From an uncultured Solobacterium sp. (GTDB taxonomy: Bacteria > Bacillota_I > Bacilli_A > Erysipelotrichales > Erysipelotrichaceae): a DNA stretch of 25,235 nt. The DNA lies in contig URHY01000027.1 in the NCBI GenBank assembly GCA_900547815.1, forward strand, positions 1 to 25,235, given 5' to 3'. The notes under the pieces were generated by a model, which saw only the letters and a program-made list of their open reading frames with translations, did not search any database and was not told the origin of the DNA. Both the position numbers and the translations under genes were made by a program. Shown piece after piece: positions 16,762-23,604 of the stretch (position 1 is its first letter; every line of letters begins with the position of its first letter).

Positions 16762-17092
16762 GGGCTTAAGAAAGAAATTTACATATATTTTTACATTAAT
16801 GTATATTTTTCATGAACACAACACATCATTTTGTCTTTATATCAAGTATTTTCCATTGTATTCGCTTACACTCGAGTTTTCGTGTTTTTTCTATAAACAT
16901 TTGTCTATAGATGATAGATTTTTATGTAAACCATGAAAATACAATTCCATTTTTTGTCTATATGTAACTTTTAAAATATAGAATCTACAATTTATAATTC
17001 ATATTACATTAAGAAAACTACTCTAATTCTTGAAAAGGGTTTGCTTTACAATTTCACATAATTCAATCTGATTTCACAACATTCACCAAAGT
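16762..17092. other. Gene-free AT-rich stretch upstream of opp
   Basis: No convincing gene on either strand. It contains several short AT-rich inverted repeats (for example ACATTAATGT around 16792-16801) and a weak cre-like sequence at 16857-16870 (TGTATTCGCTTACA, mismatched at core positions). It probably holds regulatory sites for opp, but I cannot assign any firmly. Confidence 0.3.
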
Positions 17093-17103
17093 TATACTAA
17101 AAT

Positions 17104-17255
17104 TATGACAACAAGGAATGTTATTCTATAAGTGCCTTAAAGATAAGGCAATGAATATAGAAAATAAACCAATATTCATATCTCTCTCCTAAAAAAATAA
17201 TAATAAACAAAAAGAACCATTCTAGACACCAACACTAGAATGGCTTTCTTATTTT
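17104..17255 (+). ncRNA. Candidate small RNA with an anti-Shine-Dalgarno stretch
   Basis: On the plus strand: a TATACT -10-like box at 17093-17098 (poor -35), a perfect 7-bp hairpin TGCCTTA-AAGA-TAAGGCA (17133-17150), an 8-bp hairpin ATGAATAT/ATATTCAT with a 13-base loop (17151-17179), an unpaired CU-rich TCTCTCTCCT (17181-17190), an A-rich spacer, and a strong terminator (17217-17243). CU-rich single-stranded segments that pair with ribosome binding sites are common in Gram-positive small RNAs. On the opposite strand the same bases form AGGAGAGAG before an ATG and a 17-codon open frame (17126-17179, MNIGLFSIFIALSLRHL), so a mini-gene or an antisense pair is also possible. The existence of a transcript is inferred. 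Confidence 0.35.
17217..17255. terminator. Strong bidirectional terminator
   Basis: CCATTCTAG (17217-17225) and CTAGAATGG (17235-17243) form a perfect 9-bp stem with a nine-base loop. T-rich tracts follow on both sides: CTTTCTTATTTTA on plus, TTCTTTTTGTTT on minus. On the minus strand it is the first good terminator downstream of glmS, on the far side of the convergent gene at 17287-17808. Confidence 0.75.
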
Positions 17256-17256
17256 A

Positions 17257-17265
17257 TGCTAAAAT
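17257..17265 (+). promoter_or_regulatory. Extended -10 promoter of the DUF5662 gene
   Basis: TGCTAAAAT is an extended -10 (TG-n-TAAAAT) 21 bases before the start codon, immediately after the bidirectional terminator. No good -35 is present, which extended -10 promoters tolerate. Confidence 0.45.
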
Positions 17266-17286
17266 AGGCAAGAAAGAAGTGAATTT

Positions 17287-17808
17287 ATGAATAAAGCATT
17301 AGCCCATTTACACACAATCAATAAACACAAAGTAAAAGTTACATACTTATGTTTTCGCTGTCATTTATATAAACAAGGATTACTACATGATCTAAGTAAA
17401 TATTCCTATATTGAATTGAAAACAGGTTTTCATTATTATCAAGGATTTCGCTCTCCTATCGATGCAGAAAAAGAAGAAAAAGGCTATTCATTAGGTTGGT
17501 TGCATCATAAAGGGAGAAACAAACATCATTGGGAATATTGGCTTGATTTTGGCGTAGATGGCATATATGCGTGTAAAATGCCAACCAATTATGTCATTGA
17601 AATGTTTTGTGACAGAGTTGCTGCAAGTATGATTTATCAAAAAGAAAAATACACCGATTCGAGTGCACTTGAATATTATGAAAATGGACGAGGTAAAATT
17701 CTGATTCACCCGGAAACAGACGCCCTCATCCATCACTTATTAATATATTTATCTGAGCATGGTTTAGATCAAACCATTCATTATATTGTTACAGAAATCA
17801 AAGAATAA
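17287..17808 (+). CDS. DUF5662 family protein (173 aa)
   Basis: A small soluble protein rich in His, Tyr and Trp. GLLHDLSKYS (32-41), the YYQGFRSP segment, LGWLHHKGRNKHHWEYW (69-85) and MPTNYVIEMFCDRVAAS match my memory of the DUF5662 family, which keeps HD-type histidine/aspartate pairs reminiscent of metal-dependent HD hydrolases. The activity is unknown. The start is ATG 17287 with AGAAGTG upstream. Its stop codon abuts the glmS stop codon (17806-17808 against 17809-17811), and no terminator lies between, so its message and that of glmS should overlap in antisense. Confidence 0.72.
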   Translation: MNKALAHLHTINKHKVKVTYLCFRCHLYKQGLLHDLSKYSYIELKTGFHYYQGFRSPIDAEKEEKGYSLGWLHHKGRNKHHWEYWLDFGVDGIYACKMPTNYVIEMFCDRVAASMIYQKEKYTDSSALEYYENGRGKILIHPETDALIHHLLIYLSEHGLDQTIHYIVTEIKE

Positions 17809-19614
17809 TTATTCTACAGTCACACTTTTCGCAAGGTTACGAGGTTTATCAACATCGCAACCTTTTTCTTTTGCGACATAGTAAGCTAATTCCTGCAACA
17901 AGACAGTTGCCGGAATACAACTCAATAGTGGATTCACATCTGGAATACGAATTACATACTCAAACCCTTCTGTATTCTGATTTTGAGATGCAATTAAAAT
18001 TACTTTAGCTCCACGAGCTACTGTTTCTAGAATATTCGAAATCGTCTTTTGTGCAACACTAGGCTGCGTAGCTAACGCAATCACTACTGTATCTTTTTCA
18101 ATTAACGCAATTGGTCCATGTTTTAATTCTCCGGCCATATATGCATCGGCATGTACATATGATACTTCTTTTAACTTTAAGGCCCCTTCAAGAACACTTA
18201 AATAATCCAATTGTCGCCCAATAAAGTAAGCATCTTTTTGATCAGTAAGTAGTTTTGCGAATTCTGCCATTTTATCTTCTTGTTGAAGCATTTTTTCTAC
18301 CACTTCTGGCATTTGTTTTAATTGATTAAGCAAAGAATTTTTATTTTCTACATCACCATTTAATAAAGATGCAAGTTTTAAGCATAGACACATCAATAAT
18401 ACAAGTTGTGTTGTATATGCCTTCGTACTTGCGACCGCAATTTCTGGTCCTGCGCAAGTATATAGCACAAAATCTGATAAACGAGCTAAACTAGAACCTA
18501 AGACATTTGTCACAGATAGTGTTTGTGCTTTATTTTCTTTTGAAAGTTTTAATGCTGCTAAAGTATCTGCTGTTTCTCCAGATTGTGAAACAAAGATGCA
18601 TAAAGTGTTTTCATTAATTCGATAATTTCCATATCTAAACTCACTTGCACTAATACAATAAATTGGTAAATCCACCCAAGTACGCAAGATATATTGTGCA
18701 TACAAACTAGCATGATACGCTGTTCCACATGCAACAAAGTAAATTTGATTGATTTTTGAAGCATCTAAACCAGATAATTCTGGCATTGCCAAATCATTTT
18801 CAATATGAGCTCTTAATGTTTCTTTGATTACATATGGCTGTTCATGCATTTCCTTTTGCATAAAAGTATCATATCCACCTTTTTGAGCTGCACACGCATC
18901 ATACGAAATGTGTGTCCATTTCATAGATACTTTGTCTCCAAAGAAATCATACAATTCAATACTTCCTGGTTTCAAAATAGCCATTTGATTATCTTCTAAA
19001 GCACAAATATCCTTTGTGTAATCTAATACAGCTGGAATATCACTTGCACAAAAAGCAGCCGTATCCGTTTTTCCAACAATCATTGGACTTTCTTTCTTTG
19101 CGACAAAGACGCAGTCTGGATAATCTGTACAAACTACACATAGTGCAAAACTTCCTTGAAGATACTGTACACATTTTTTTAAAGCATACATCATATCGCC
19201 TTGATAATAATAATCTAACATATGAACGATTACTTCACTATCTGTCTGTGATTGAAACTTATATCCTTGTTCTAATAAACATTCTTTAATGGATGCATAA
19301 TTTTCGATAATTCCATTATGTACAATTGAAATTGTTTCACTCTCATTTGTATGTGGGTGTGAATTCATATTACTTGGAATTCCATGTGTTGCCCAACGTG
19401 TATGTCCAATTCCTGTATGTTCAGAATGTTCTTTTTCGGATAATAGCTTTTCTAAATTAATTAATCGTCCTTTCGCCTTATACGTTTCTAAATGATGACT
19501 AGAAACTAATGTCACTCCCGCAGAGTCGTATCCACGGTACTCCAATTTTTCCAAACCCTGCAATAAAAACGGTAAAGCATTCTCTTTACCTGCGTAAGCT
19601 GTGATTCCACACAT
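17809..19614 (-). CDS. glmS: Glutamine-fructose-6-phosphate aminotransferase (601 aa)
   Basis: It makes glucosamine 6-phosphate from fructose 6-phosphate and glutamine, the first step towards UDP-GlcNAc, peptidoglycan and teichoic acids. The N-terminal glutaminase has the catalytic Cys2 (MCGITAYAG), EYRGYDSAG (25-33) and HTRWATHG (71-78). Two SIS sugar-binding domains follow, with FVACGTAYHAS, SQSGETADTLA and STKAYTTQL, and the protein ends NLAKSVTVE, the conserved C-terminal tail that closes over the active site. Full length. ATG 19614 lies eight bases after AGGAGGAT. The leader contains a glmS ribozyme, so expression should fall when glucosamine 6-phosphate is abundant. Confidence 0.98.
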   Translation of the reverse strand: MCGITAYAGKENALPFLLQGLEKLEYRGYDSAGVTLVSSHHLETYKAKGRLINLEKLLSEKEHSEHTGIGHTRWATHGIPSNMNSHPHTNESETISIVHNGIIENYASIKECLLEQGYKFQSQTDSEVIVHMLDYYYQGDMMYALKKCVQYLQGSFALCVVCTDYPDCVFVAKKESPMIVGKTDTAAFCASDIPAVLDYTKDICALEDNQMAILKPGSIELYDFFGDKVSMKWTHISYDACAAQKGGYDTFMQKEMHEQPYVIKETLRAHIENDLAMPELSGLDASKINQIYFVACGTAYHASLYAQYILRTWVDLPIYCISASEFRYGNYRINENTLCIFVSQSGETADTLAALKLSKENKAQTLSVTNVLGSSLARLSDFVLYTCAGPEIAVASTKAYTTQLVLLMCLCLKLASLLNGDVENKNSLLNQLKQMPEVVEKMLQQEDKMAEFAKLLTDQKDAYFIGRQLDYLSVLEGALKLKEVSYVHADAYMAGELKHGPIALIEKDTVVIALATQPSVAQKTISNILETVARGAKVILIASQNQNTEGFEYVIRIPDVNPLLSCIPATVLLQELAYYVAKEKGCDVDKPRNLAKSVTVE

Positions 19615-19622
19615 TATAAAAA

Positions 19623-19653
19623 ATCCTCCTATTATATTATTTTCATGGAGGAT
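19623..19653 (-). promoter_or_regulatory. Helix that can sequester the glmS ribosome binding site
   Basis: On the minus strand ATCCTCC (19647-19653) is exactly complementary to GGAGGAT (19623-19629), the glmS Shine-Dalgarno sequence, across a 17-base AT-rich loop. The helix is followed by TTTTT, so it could also act as a weak terminator. Its 5' arm overlaps the 3' end of the ribozyme. Confidence 0.55.
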
Positions 19654-19784
19654 ACTAAATGGCTTTGTTCAATATTCACACATTGGTTTTGTCCATCGTT
19701 AAAGGTTGTATCAACCTCCAGACTACCCGCCGAATCTTTCGATAAGTCTGGTCCTCGTCAACTAGTTTCTAGTCCTGGCGCTAT
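19647..19784 (-). ncRNA. glmS ribozyme riboswitch
   Basis: The minus-strand leader contains the conserved core: AGCGCCAGGACTAG at the cleavage site (self-cleavage expected between the bases at 19782 and 19781), GTTGACGAGG, ACTTATCGA and TTCGGCGGGTA. P1 is a very short hairpin, ACTAG-AAA-CTAGT (19761-19773). P2 forms from CCAGAC and GTCTGG. The loop bases GATAC (19708-19712) can pair with downstream GTATC (19651-19655) as the P3.1 pseudoknot, and a P4-like ATGG/CCAT arm with AAA-rich joints lies between. In this class glucosamine 6-phosphate is the cofactor for cleavage, which leads to decay of the message. Position directly upstream of glmS confirms it. Confidence 0.95.
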
Positions 19785-19814
19785 TTTTTTACTACAACTC
19801 CATGAATAATGAAT

Positions 19815-19842
19815 ATTATACAAAAAATAATACATATGTCAA
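19815..19842 (-). promoter_or_regulatory. Promoter of glmS
   Basis: Perfect TTGACA (19837-19842) and perfect TATAAT (19815-19820) with a 16-base spacer on the minus strand. Transcription starts about 25 bases before the ribozyme cleavage site. The -35 overlaps the T-run of the parB terminator. Confidence 0.85.
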
Positions 19843-19864
19843 AAAAAGAAGACTTACTCTTCTT
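19840..19864 (-). terminator. Terminator of rsmG-parA-parB
   Basis: AAGAAGA (minus strand, 19858-19864) pairs with TCTTCTT (19846-19852), followed by T residues. The parB stop codon lies in the loop, so the terminator stem begins inside the last codons of parB. Confidence 0.65.
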
Positions 19865-20732
19865 CGACTAGATTCAATAATTCTAGTACTCGATTTAAGT
19901 CTTCTTTATTTTCATAATGAATAGAAATTGAATTTTTACTAATAGATACAGATGTTTGAAAATATTCTTGAAGCTTTTCTTTTGCGGCCTTCACATAAAT
20001 ATCTTCTTTTGGCTTTTCTGTTGGTTTCTTGTTATTTGTATCCTTTACAATCTGTTCTACTTTACGCACAGATAAACCTTGATCAATAGCCTGTTTAGCA
20101 ACTTTGCGCATGCTAGATTCTGTTTTAAGACCTAATAGAGCACGCACATGCCCCATACTTAATTGTTTATTTACGACATATTCCTGTACATCTTCAGGAA
20201 GTTTTAATAGACGCAACAAATTTGTGATATGCTCACGTGATTTTCCTACACGATGAGCTAACTGCTCTTGTGTATAGCCTAATCGTTGGATTAGTTTTTC
20301 GTAGGCTTTTGCCTCTTCGATTACATTTAAATCTTCACGTTGAATATTTTCTAACAACGCAATTTCCATCATTTCCTGATCATTAAAATCAACAATGATA
20401 GCTGGAATATCTTCTAATCCGGCAAGTTTTGAAGCTCTAAGTCTTCTTTCTCCTGCAATCAAATCATATCCTTGAATGCCTTTTTTTACTAGGATAGGCG
20501 TAAATACACCATGTTGCTTAATAGATGAACTTAATTCTTTTAAAGCTTCATCATTAAATACTTTACGAGGCTGATATGGGTTTGGACGAATTTCATCGAC
20601 AGGAATTTTTGATTGTTGCTGACTTTCGACTTCCATATCTCCATTTTGAATATCATCTAATACCTTAGAAACATCTTGCCCAAAGATACTAGACAAGCCT
20701 TTTCCTAAACGAGCATTATTTTTATTATCCAT
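19854..20732 (-). CDS. parB: Chromosome-partitioning protein ParB (292 aa)
   Basis: Centromere-binding CTPase that loads at parS sites near the origin and spreads as a sliding clamp. Features in order: a short ParA-contacting N-terminus (ARLGKGLSSIFG), the ParB/Srx CTP-binding domain with RPNPYQPRKVF (49-59), GERRLRA (94-100) and ENIQRED (128-134), a helix-turn-helix (YTQEQLAHRVGKSREHITNL, about 153-172), and a C-terminal dimerisation region. Full length. It starts three bases after parA, with AAGGAGG inside the end of parA. Third gene of rsmG-parA-parB. No canonical parS sequence is visible in the window. Confidence 0.96.
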   Translation of the reverse strand: MDNKNNARLGKGLSSIFGQDVSKVLDDIQNGDMEVESQQQSKIPVDEIRPNPYQPRKVFNDEALKELSSSIKQHGVFTPILVKKGIQGYDLIAGERRLRASKLAGLEDIPAIIVDFNDQEMMEIALLENIQREDLNVIEEAKAYEKLIQRLGYTQEQLAHRVGKSREHITNLLRLLKLPEDVQEYVVNKQLSMGHVRALLGLKTESSMRKVAKQAIDQGLSVRKVEQIVKDTNNKKPTEKPKEDIYVKAAKEKLQEYFQTSVSISKNSISIHYENKEDLNRVLELLNLVEEE

Positions 20733-20735
20733 AAG

Positions 20736-21512
20736 TTATGCCTCCTTCGAATTACGTTTTAGCACTTCTTCAGTTAAACCAGCATATGCCTTTGCACCTG
20801 TACTTTTTGGATCATATTCAAAAATCGATATACCACGACTAGGCGCTTCTGACAATTTTACATTTCTAGGAATTGAATTTTGATATACAAGCTTTCCAAA
20901 TGTTTGCCGAACATCTTGAGAAACTTCAACACTTAACCTTGTACGAATATCAAACATCGTTAATAAAATTCCTTCGATTTTCAAGTTACGATTACTTGTT
21001 CTTTGTACAAGACGAATTGTAATCAATAATTGTGTTACACCTTCCAATGCATAATATTCGCACTGAACGGGAATTAAAATGCTATCTGCCGCTGTCAATG
21101 CGTTTGTATTTAATAAGCCAAGTGATGGTGGGCAATCAATAATAATATAATCATATTGATCACGAATGGGTGCAATTGCCTTTTTCAACAATTCTTCTTT
21201 ACCATATTCCATTTTATCCATATCCAAATCGGCGCCCGCTAAATTAATGTTTGCCGGTACAATATCAATTCTAGGATTCATTTTTGGCACTATCGCCTGC
21301 TGAATTGGAACACCTTCCATCAAAACAGAATGAATCGTTGCCTGTGAATTATTTTGATTCGCATTTAAACCTTGTGTTGCATTTCCCTGTGAATCGAAAT
21401 CAATCAACAATACTTTTTTACCTACATGAGCAAGTCCACTTGCTAAATTTATAGATGTAGTCGTTTTACCAACTCCACCTTTTTGATTTGAAATTGCTAT
21501 TACTTTTCCCAT
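20736..21512 (-). CDS. parA: ParA-type chromosome-partitioning ATPase (258 aa)
   Basis: Deviant-Walker ATPase (Soj type) that works with ParB in origin segregation and often in control of replication initiation. The P-loop is KGGVGKTTT (11-19) with both lysines, followed by LLIDFDSQGNATQG (36-49) and IIIDCPPSLGLL, and a SEAPSRGISIFEYDPKS segment typical of the chromosomal family. I choose ATG 21512 with GGAGGG six bases upstream; a TTG two codons earlier overlaps the rsmG stop. It lies two bases after rsmG and three before parB. Confidence 0.96.
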   Translation of the reverse strand: MGKVIAISNQKGGVGKTTTSINLASGLAHVGKKVLLIDFDSQGNATQGLNANQNNSQATIHSVLMEGVPIQQAIVPKMNPRIDIVPANINLAGADLDMDKMEYGKEELLKKAIAPIRDQYDYIIIDCPPSLGLLNTNALTAADSILIPVQCEYYALEGVTQLLITIRLVQRTSNRNLKIEGILLTMFDIRTRLSVEVSQDVRQTFGKLVYQNSIPRNVKLSEAPSRGISIFEYDPKSTGAKAYAGLTEEVLKRNSKEA

Positions 21513-21514
21513 AT

Positions 21515-22216
21515 TCAACCCTCCAAAGGTTTTTTCTTGATTTGCCCATACGCTCTAGGATATTTATTAGGCGTATGCTTTACCTTTTTAAAATATAAAT
21601 TAATACGTGTTGCATCCTCTTCAATCATGAATTTTTCTTCATCAACCAATTCAACACCTAATGTTTCAATTGCTTTTTTAGCATTTAATAATTCTTCATG
21701 CCCGTTTTTTCCTTTTAGTGCCACCATTGTATGATTCATTTTCACAAAAGGAACACAAAGTTCTAATAAAATCGATAGTTTGGCAACCGCACGCGCACTA
21801 ACCACATCAAAACATTCACGCTTTTCTTTTGCCAAATCTTCGGCTCGAACATTCAATATATCTAGATTTTCTAAGTTTAATTGAGTTTTCACTTCATTTA
21901 AAAAACGACAACGCTTTTGTAAAGGCTCCACCAATGTCATATGTACATGTGGAAACGCAATCTTTACAGGAATTCCAGGAAATCCTGCACCTGAGCCAAT
22001 ATCACACATTGTTTCAAATTCAATATTTGAAAATGGCATGATTGAATCATAAAAATGTTTCTCCCATACTTCTTCTTCCTGTGTGATTGCCGTTAAGTTC
22101 ATCTTCTCATTCCATTCAATAAGAAGTTGCATGTATTTTTCAAATTGATTCATTTGTTCTTCATTTATTTGGATGCCAGCTTCTAAACAAGCCTTCTGAA
22201 ATTCTAATTTAGTCAT
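21515..22216 (-). CDS. rsmG: 16S rRNA (guanine-527-N7)-methyltransferase RsmG (233 aa)
   Basis: It methylates G527 of 16S rRNA (older name GidB). The Rossmann-type SAM site is CDIGSGAGFPGIPVKI (71-86), preceded by the family motif MNLTAIT (39-45); LVEPLQKRCRFL, VRAED and SARAVAKL follow in normal order. Length is typical. The start is ATG 22216 behind GGAGGG. First gene of the operon with parA and parB, as is common near oriC in Bacillota; mnmG, its frequent upstream neighbour, is missing here and is replaced by a divergent gene. Confidence 0.96.
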   Translation of the reverse strand: MTKLEFQKACLEAGIQINEEQMNQFEKYMQLLIEWNEKMNLTAITQEEEVWEKHFYDSIMPFSNIEFETMCDIGSGAGFPGIPVKIAFPHVHMTLVEPLQKRCRFLNEVKTQLNLENLDILNVRAEDLAKEKRECFDVVSARAVAKLSILLELCVPFVKMNHTMVALKGKNGHEELLNAKKAIETLGVELVDEEKFMIEEDATRINLYFKKVKHTPNKYPRAYGQIKKKPLEG

Positions 22217-22236
22217 GAAAACCCTCCACGCTAACC

Positions 22237-22245
22237 ATTATATCA
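22237..22245 (-). promoter_or_regulatory. Extended -10 promoter of rsmG-parA-parB
   Basis: TGATATAAT on the minus strand is a perfect TATAAT with an extended TG. No matching -35 is seen. It would give a very short leader of about 14 bases before rsmG. Confidence 0.6.
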
Positions 22246-22284
22246 TATATTCGTTTCCGTCGTATTTTTACTATACGCAATAAT

Positions 22285-22333
22285 TTGACACTATGCATGT
22301 CGGTTTATTTACTTTATTCATTTATGATACAAT
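22285..22333 (+). promoter_or_regulatory. Promoter region of the DUF4230-alarmone synthetase pair
   Basis: An extended -10, TGATACAAT (TACAAT at 22328-22333), lies 20 bases before the start codon, with TTTATT (22304-22309) as a weak -35 at 18 bases. Further upstream TTGACA (22285-22290) with TTTACT (22308-22313) gives a second possible pair. Confidence 0.5.
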
Positions 22334-22352
22334 TTTAAAGAGGAGGTCACTT

Positions 22353-22940
22353 ATGAAAAATTTAAAGAAAGTTTTATTTGTTGTTGCCTTTATCTTAATT
22401 GCCTTTATTAGTGGTATATTCTTTGCGAATAAACAAACAGAACCAGAAATCACATCGACATTGATTCAGAATCGAATTGAGCAGGCGAGTGATTTGGTAA
22501 CGACAAAATATCATTATACGAAAGTAGGAAAATTCGAAAATTCATTAAATCTAAATGGATGGTCTATCCCTTTGACAAACAAATACTTCATACTAACATT
22601 TGAAGGAGAAATTCAATTGGGTACAGATTTATCTAAGGCAAATATAGAAATCAGTGACTCTACAATTCATGTGACTGTCAATAAACCTACTGTTATTTCA
22701 AATTCAATTGATGAATCAAGTATTGAAGTTTATGATGAAACAAAAAATATATTTAATCCAATCAGTGTGAGTGACTATAAAGCTTTTGCGGTTGAACAAA
22801 AAGAGAAGGCTTTATCTGAAGCCAAGAAAAAGGGATTAATGAAAACGGCTCAAAAGAACACAGAAAAAAGTATTAAACAGATTATTTCCATTATCCCAGA
22901 TACAGATGATTATAATATCGAAGTAACATTTAAGGAGTAA
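22353..22940 (+). CDS. DUF4230 domain-containing membrane-anchored protein (195 aa)
   Basis: One N-terminal membrane helix (about residues 7-25, VLFVVAFILIAFISGIFF) anchors an extracytoplasmic domain. The domain matches the DUF4230 pattern: a helical start (LIQNRIEQASDLVTTKYHYT), a strand-rich core (KYFILTFEGEIQLGTDLS, STIHVTVNKP) and a Lys/Ala-rich helix before a final strand (YNIEVTFKE). Its biochemical role is unknown. I choose ATG 22353 because AGAGGAGG stands just before it and the protein then begins with the membrane helix; a frame continues upstream to 22293, but that start lies upstream of the -10. It ends three bases before the alarmone synthetase, so the two are co-transcribed. Confidence 0.8.
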   Translation: MKNLKKVLFVVAFILIAFISGIFFANKQTEPEITSTLIQNRIEQASDLVTTKYHYTKVGKFENSLNLNGWSIPLTNKYFILTFEGEIQLGTDLSKANIEISDSTIHVTVNKPTVISNSIDESSIEVYDETKNIFNPISVSDYKAFAVEQKEKALSEAKKKGLMKTAQKNTEKSIKQIISIIPDTDDYNIEVTFKE

Positions 22941-22942
22941 TT

Positions 22943-23587
22943 ATGCCAAATTTAAAATTAGTTGATGCATTCACAGATTTTGTAGAAGAAAGTACTCTTC
23001 CCTATCGTCAAATGATGACCTATTATAATTGCGCGTTAATGGAAGTGGAAACTAAATTTAAAGTTCTTAATGAACAATTCTCCCTATTCTATGATCGCAA
23101 TCCCATTGAATCGATTCATACGCGTATCAAATCGCAATCTAGTATTCTTAAAAAACTTCAAAAGAAAAACTTATCACTTACGATTCCAAACATTGAAAAG
23201 AATCTGTTCGATATTGCTGGTGTTCGTGTAGTATGTTCTTTTACAGAAGATATTTATTCTTTAGCCAACTCTTTTCTTAGCCAAGACGATGTTCGCTTGA
23301 TTGAAAAAAAGGATTACATTGAAAATCCTAAAGAAAATGGATATCGAAGTCTTCATTTAATTGTAGAAATTCCCATCTTTTTATCGGATGAGAAAAAGTG
23401 GGTCAAGGTAGAAGTGCAATTTAGGACAATTGCGATGGATTTTTGGGCAAGTCTAGAACACAAGATTCGCTATAAGAAAAACTTATCAAAAGAACGTTTA
23501 GATGAAATTGATAAAGAATTATTAGAGTGTGCTAAGATTTGTAAGACACTTGATGAGAAAATGGAAGAAATAAAGACGGGAAATTAA
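22943..23587 (+). CDS. Small alarmone synthetase, RelQ/SAS type (214 aa)
   Basis: A single-domain (p)ppGpp synthetase that transfers pyrophosphate from ATP to GDP or GTP. The RelA/SpoT synthetase motifs are complete: RIKSQSSILKKL (61-72), DIAGVRVVCSF (90-100), YIENPKENGYRSLH (125-138) with the conserved Tyr and His, EVQFRT (157-162) and the HKIRYK end (173-178). No hydrolase, TGS or ACT domain is present, so it is a small alarmone synthetase and not the bifunctional Rel. AAGGAGTAATT precedes ATG 22943. Expression probably follows transcription of the upstream DUF4230 gene. Confidence 0.92.
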   Translation: MPNLKLVDAFTDFVEESTLPYRQMMTYYNCALMEVETKFKVLNEQFSLFYDRNPIESIHTRIKSQSSILKKLQKKNLSLTIPNIEKNLFDIAGVRVVCSFTEDIYSLANSFLSQDDVRLIEKKDYIENPKENGYRSLHLIVEIPIFLSDEKKWVKVEVQFRTIAMDFWASLEHKIRYKKNLSKERLDEIDKELLECAKICKTLDEKMEEIKTGN

Positions 23588-23604
23588 CTTCCCGTCTAAT
23601 TTTC
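23574..23604. terminator. Bidirectional terminator between the alarmone synthetase and the transporter
   Basis: AGACGGGAA (23574-23582) pairs with TTCCCGTCT (23589-23597), followed on plus by AATTTTCTT and on minus by TTTATTTCTT. It contains the stop codons of both convergent genes. Confidence 0.85.

Noticed and set aside
16857..16870. cre-like catabolite control site TGTATTCGCTTACA
   Set aside because: Core positions differ from the CcpA consensus, and it lies about 100 bases upstream of the opp promoter; a chance match is likely in AT-rich DNA.
19854..22350. parS site expected near parAB
   Set aside because: I looked by eye for TGTTTCACGTGAAACA or close variants and found none here or elsewhere in the window; a computed search allowing two mismatches would settle it.
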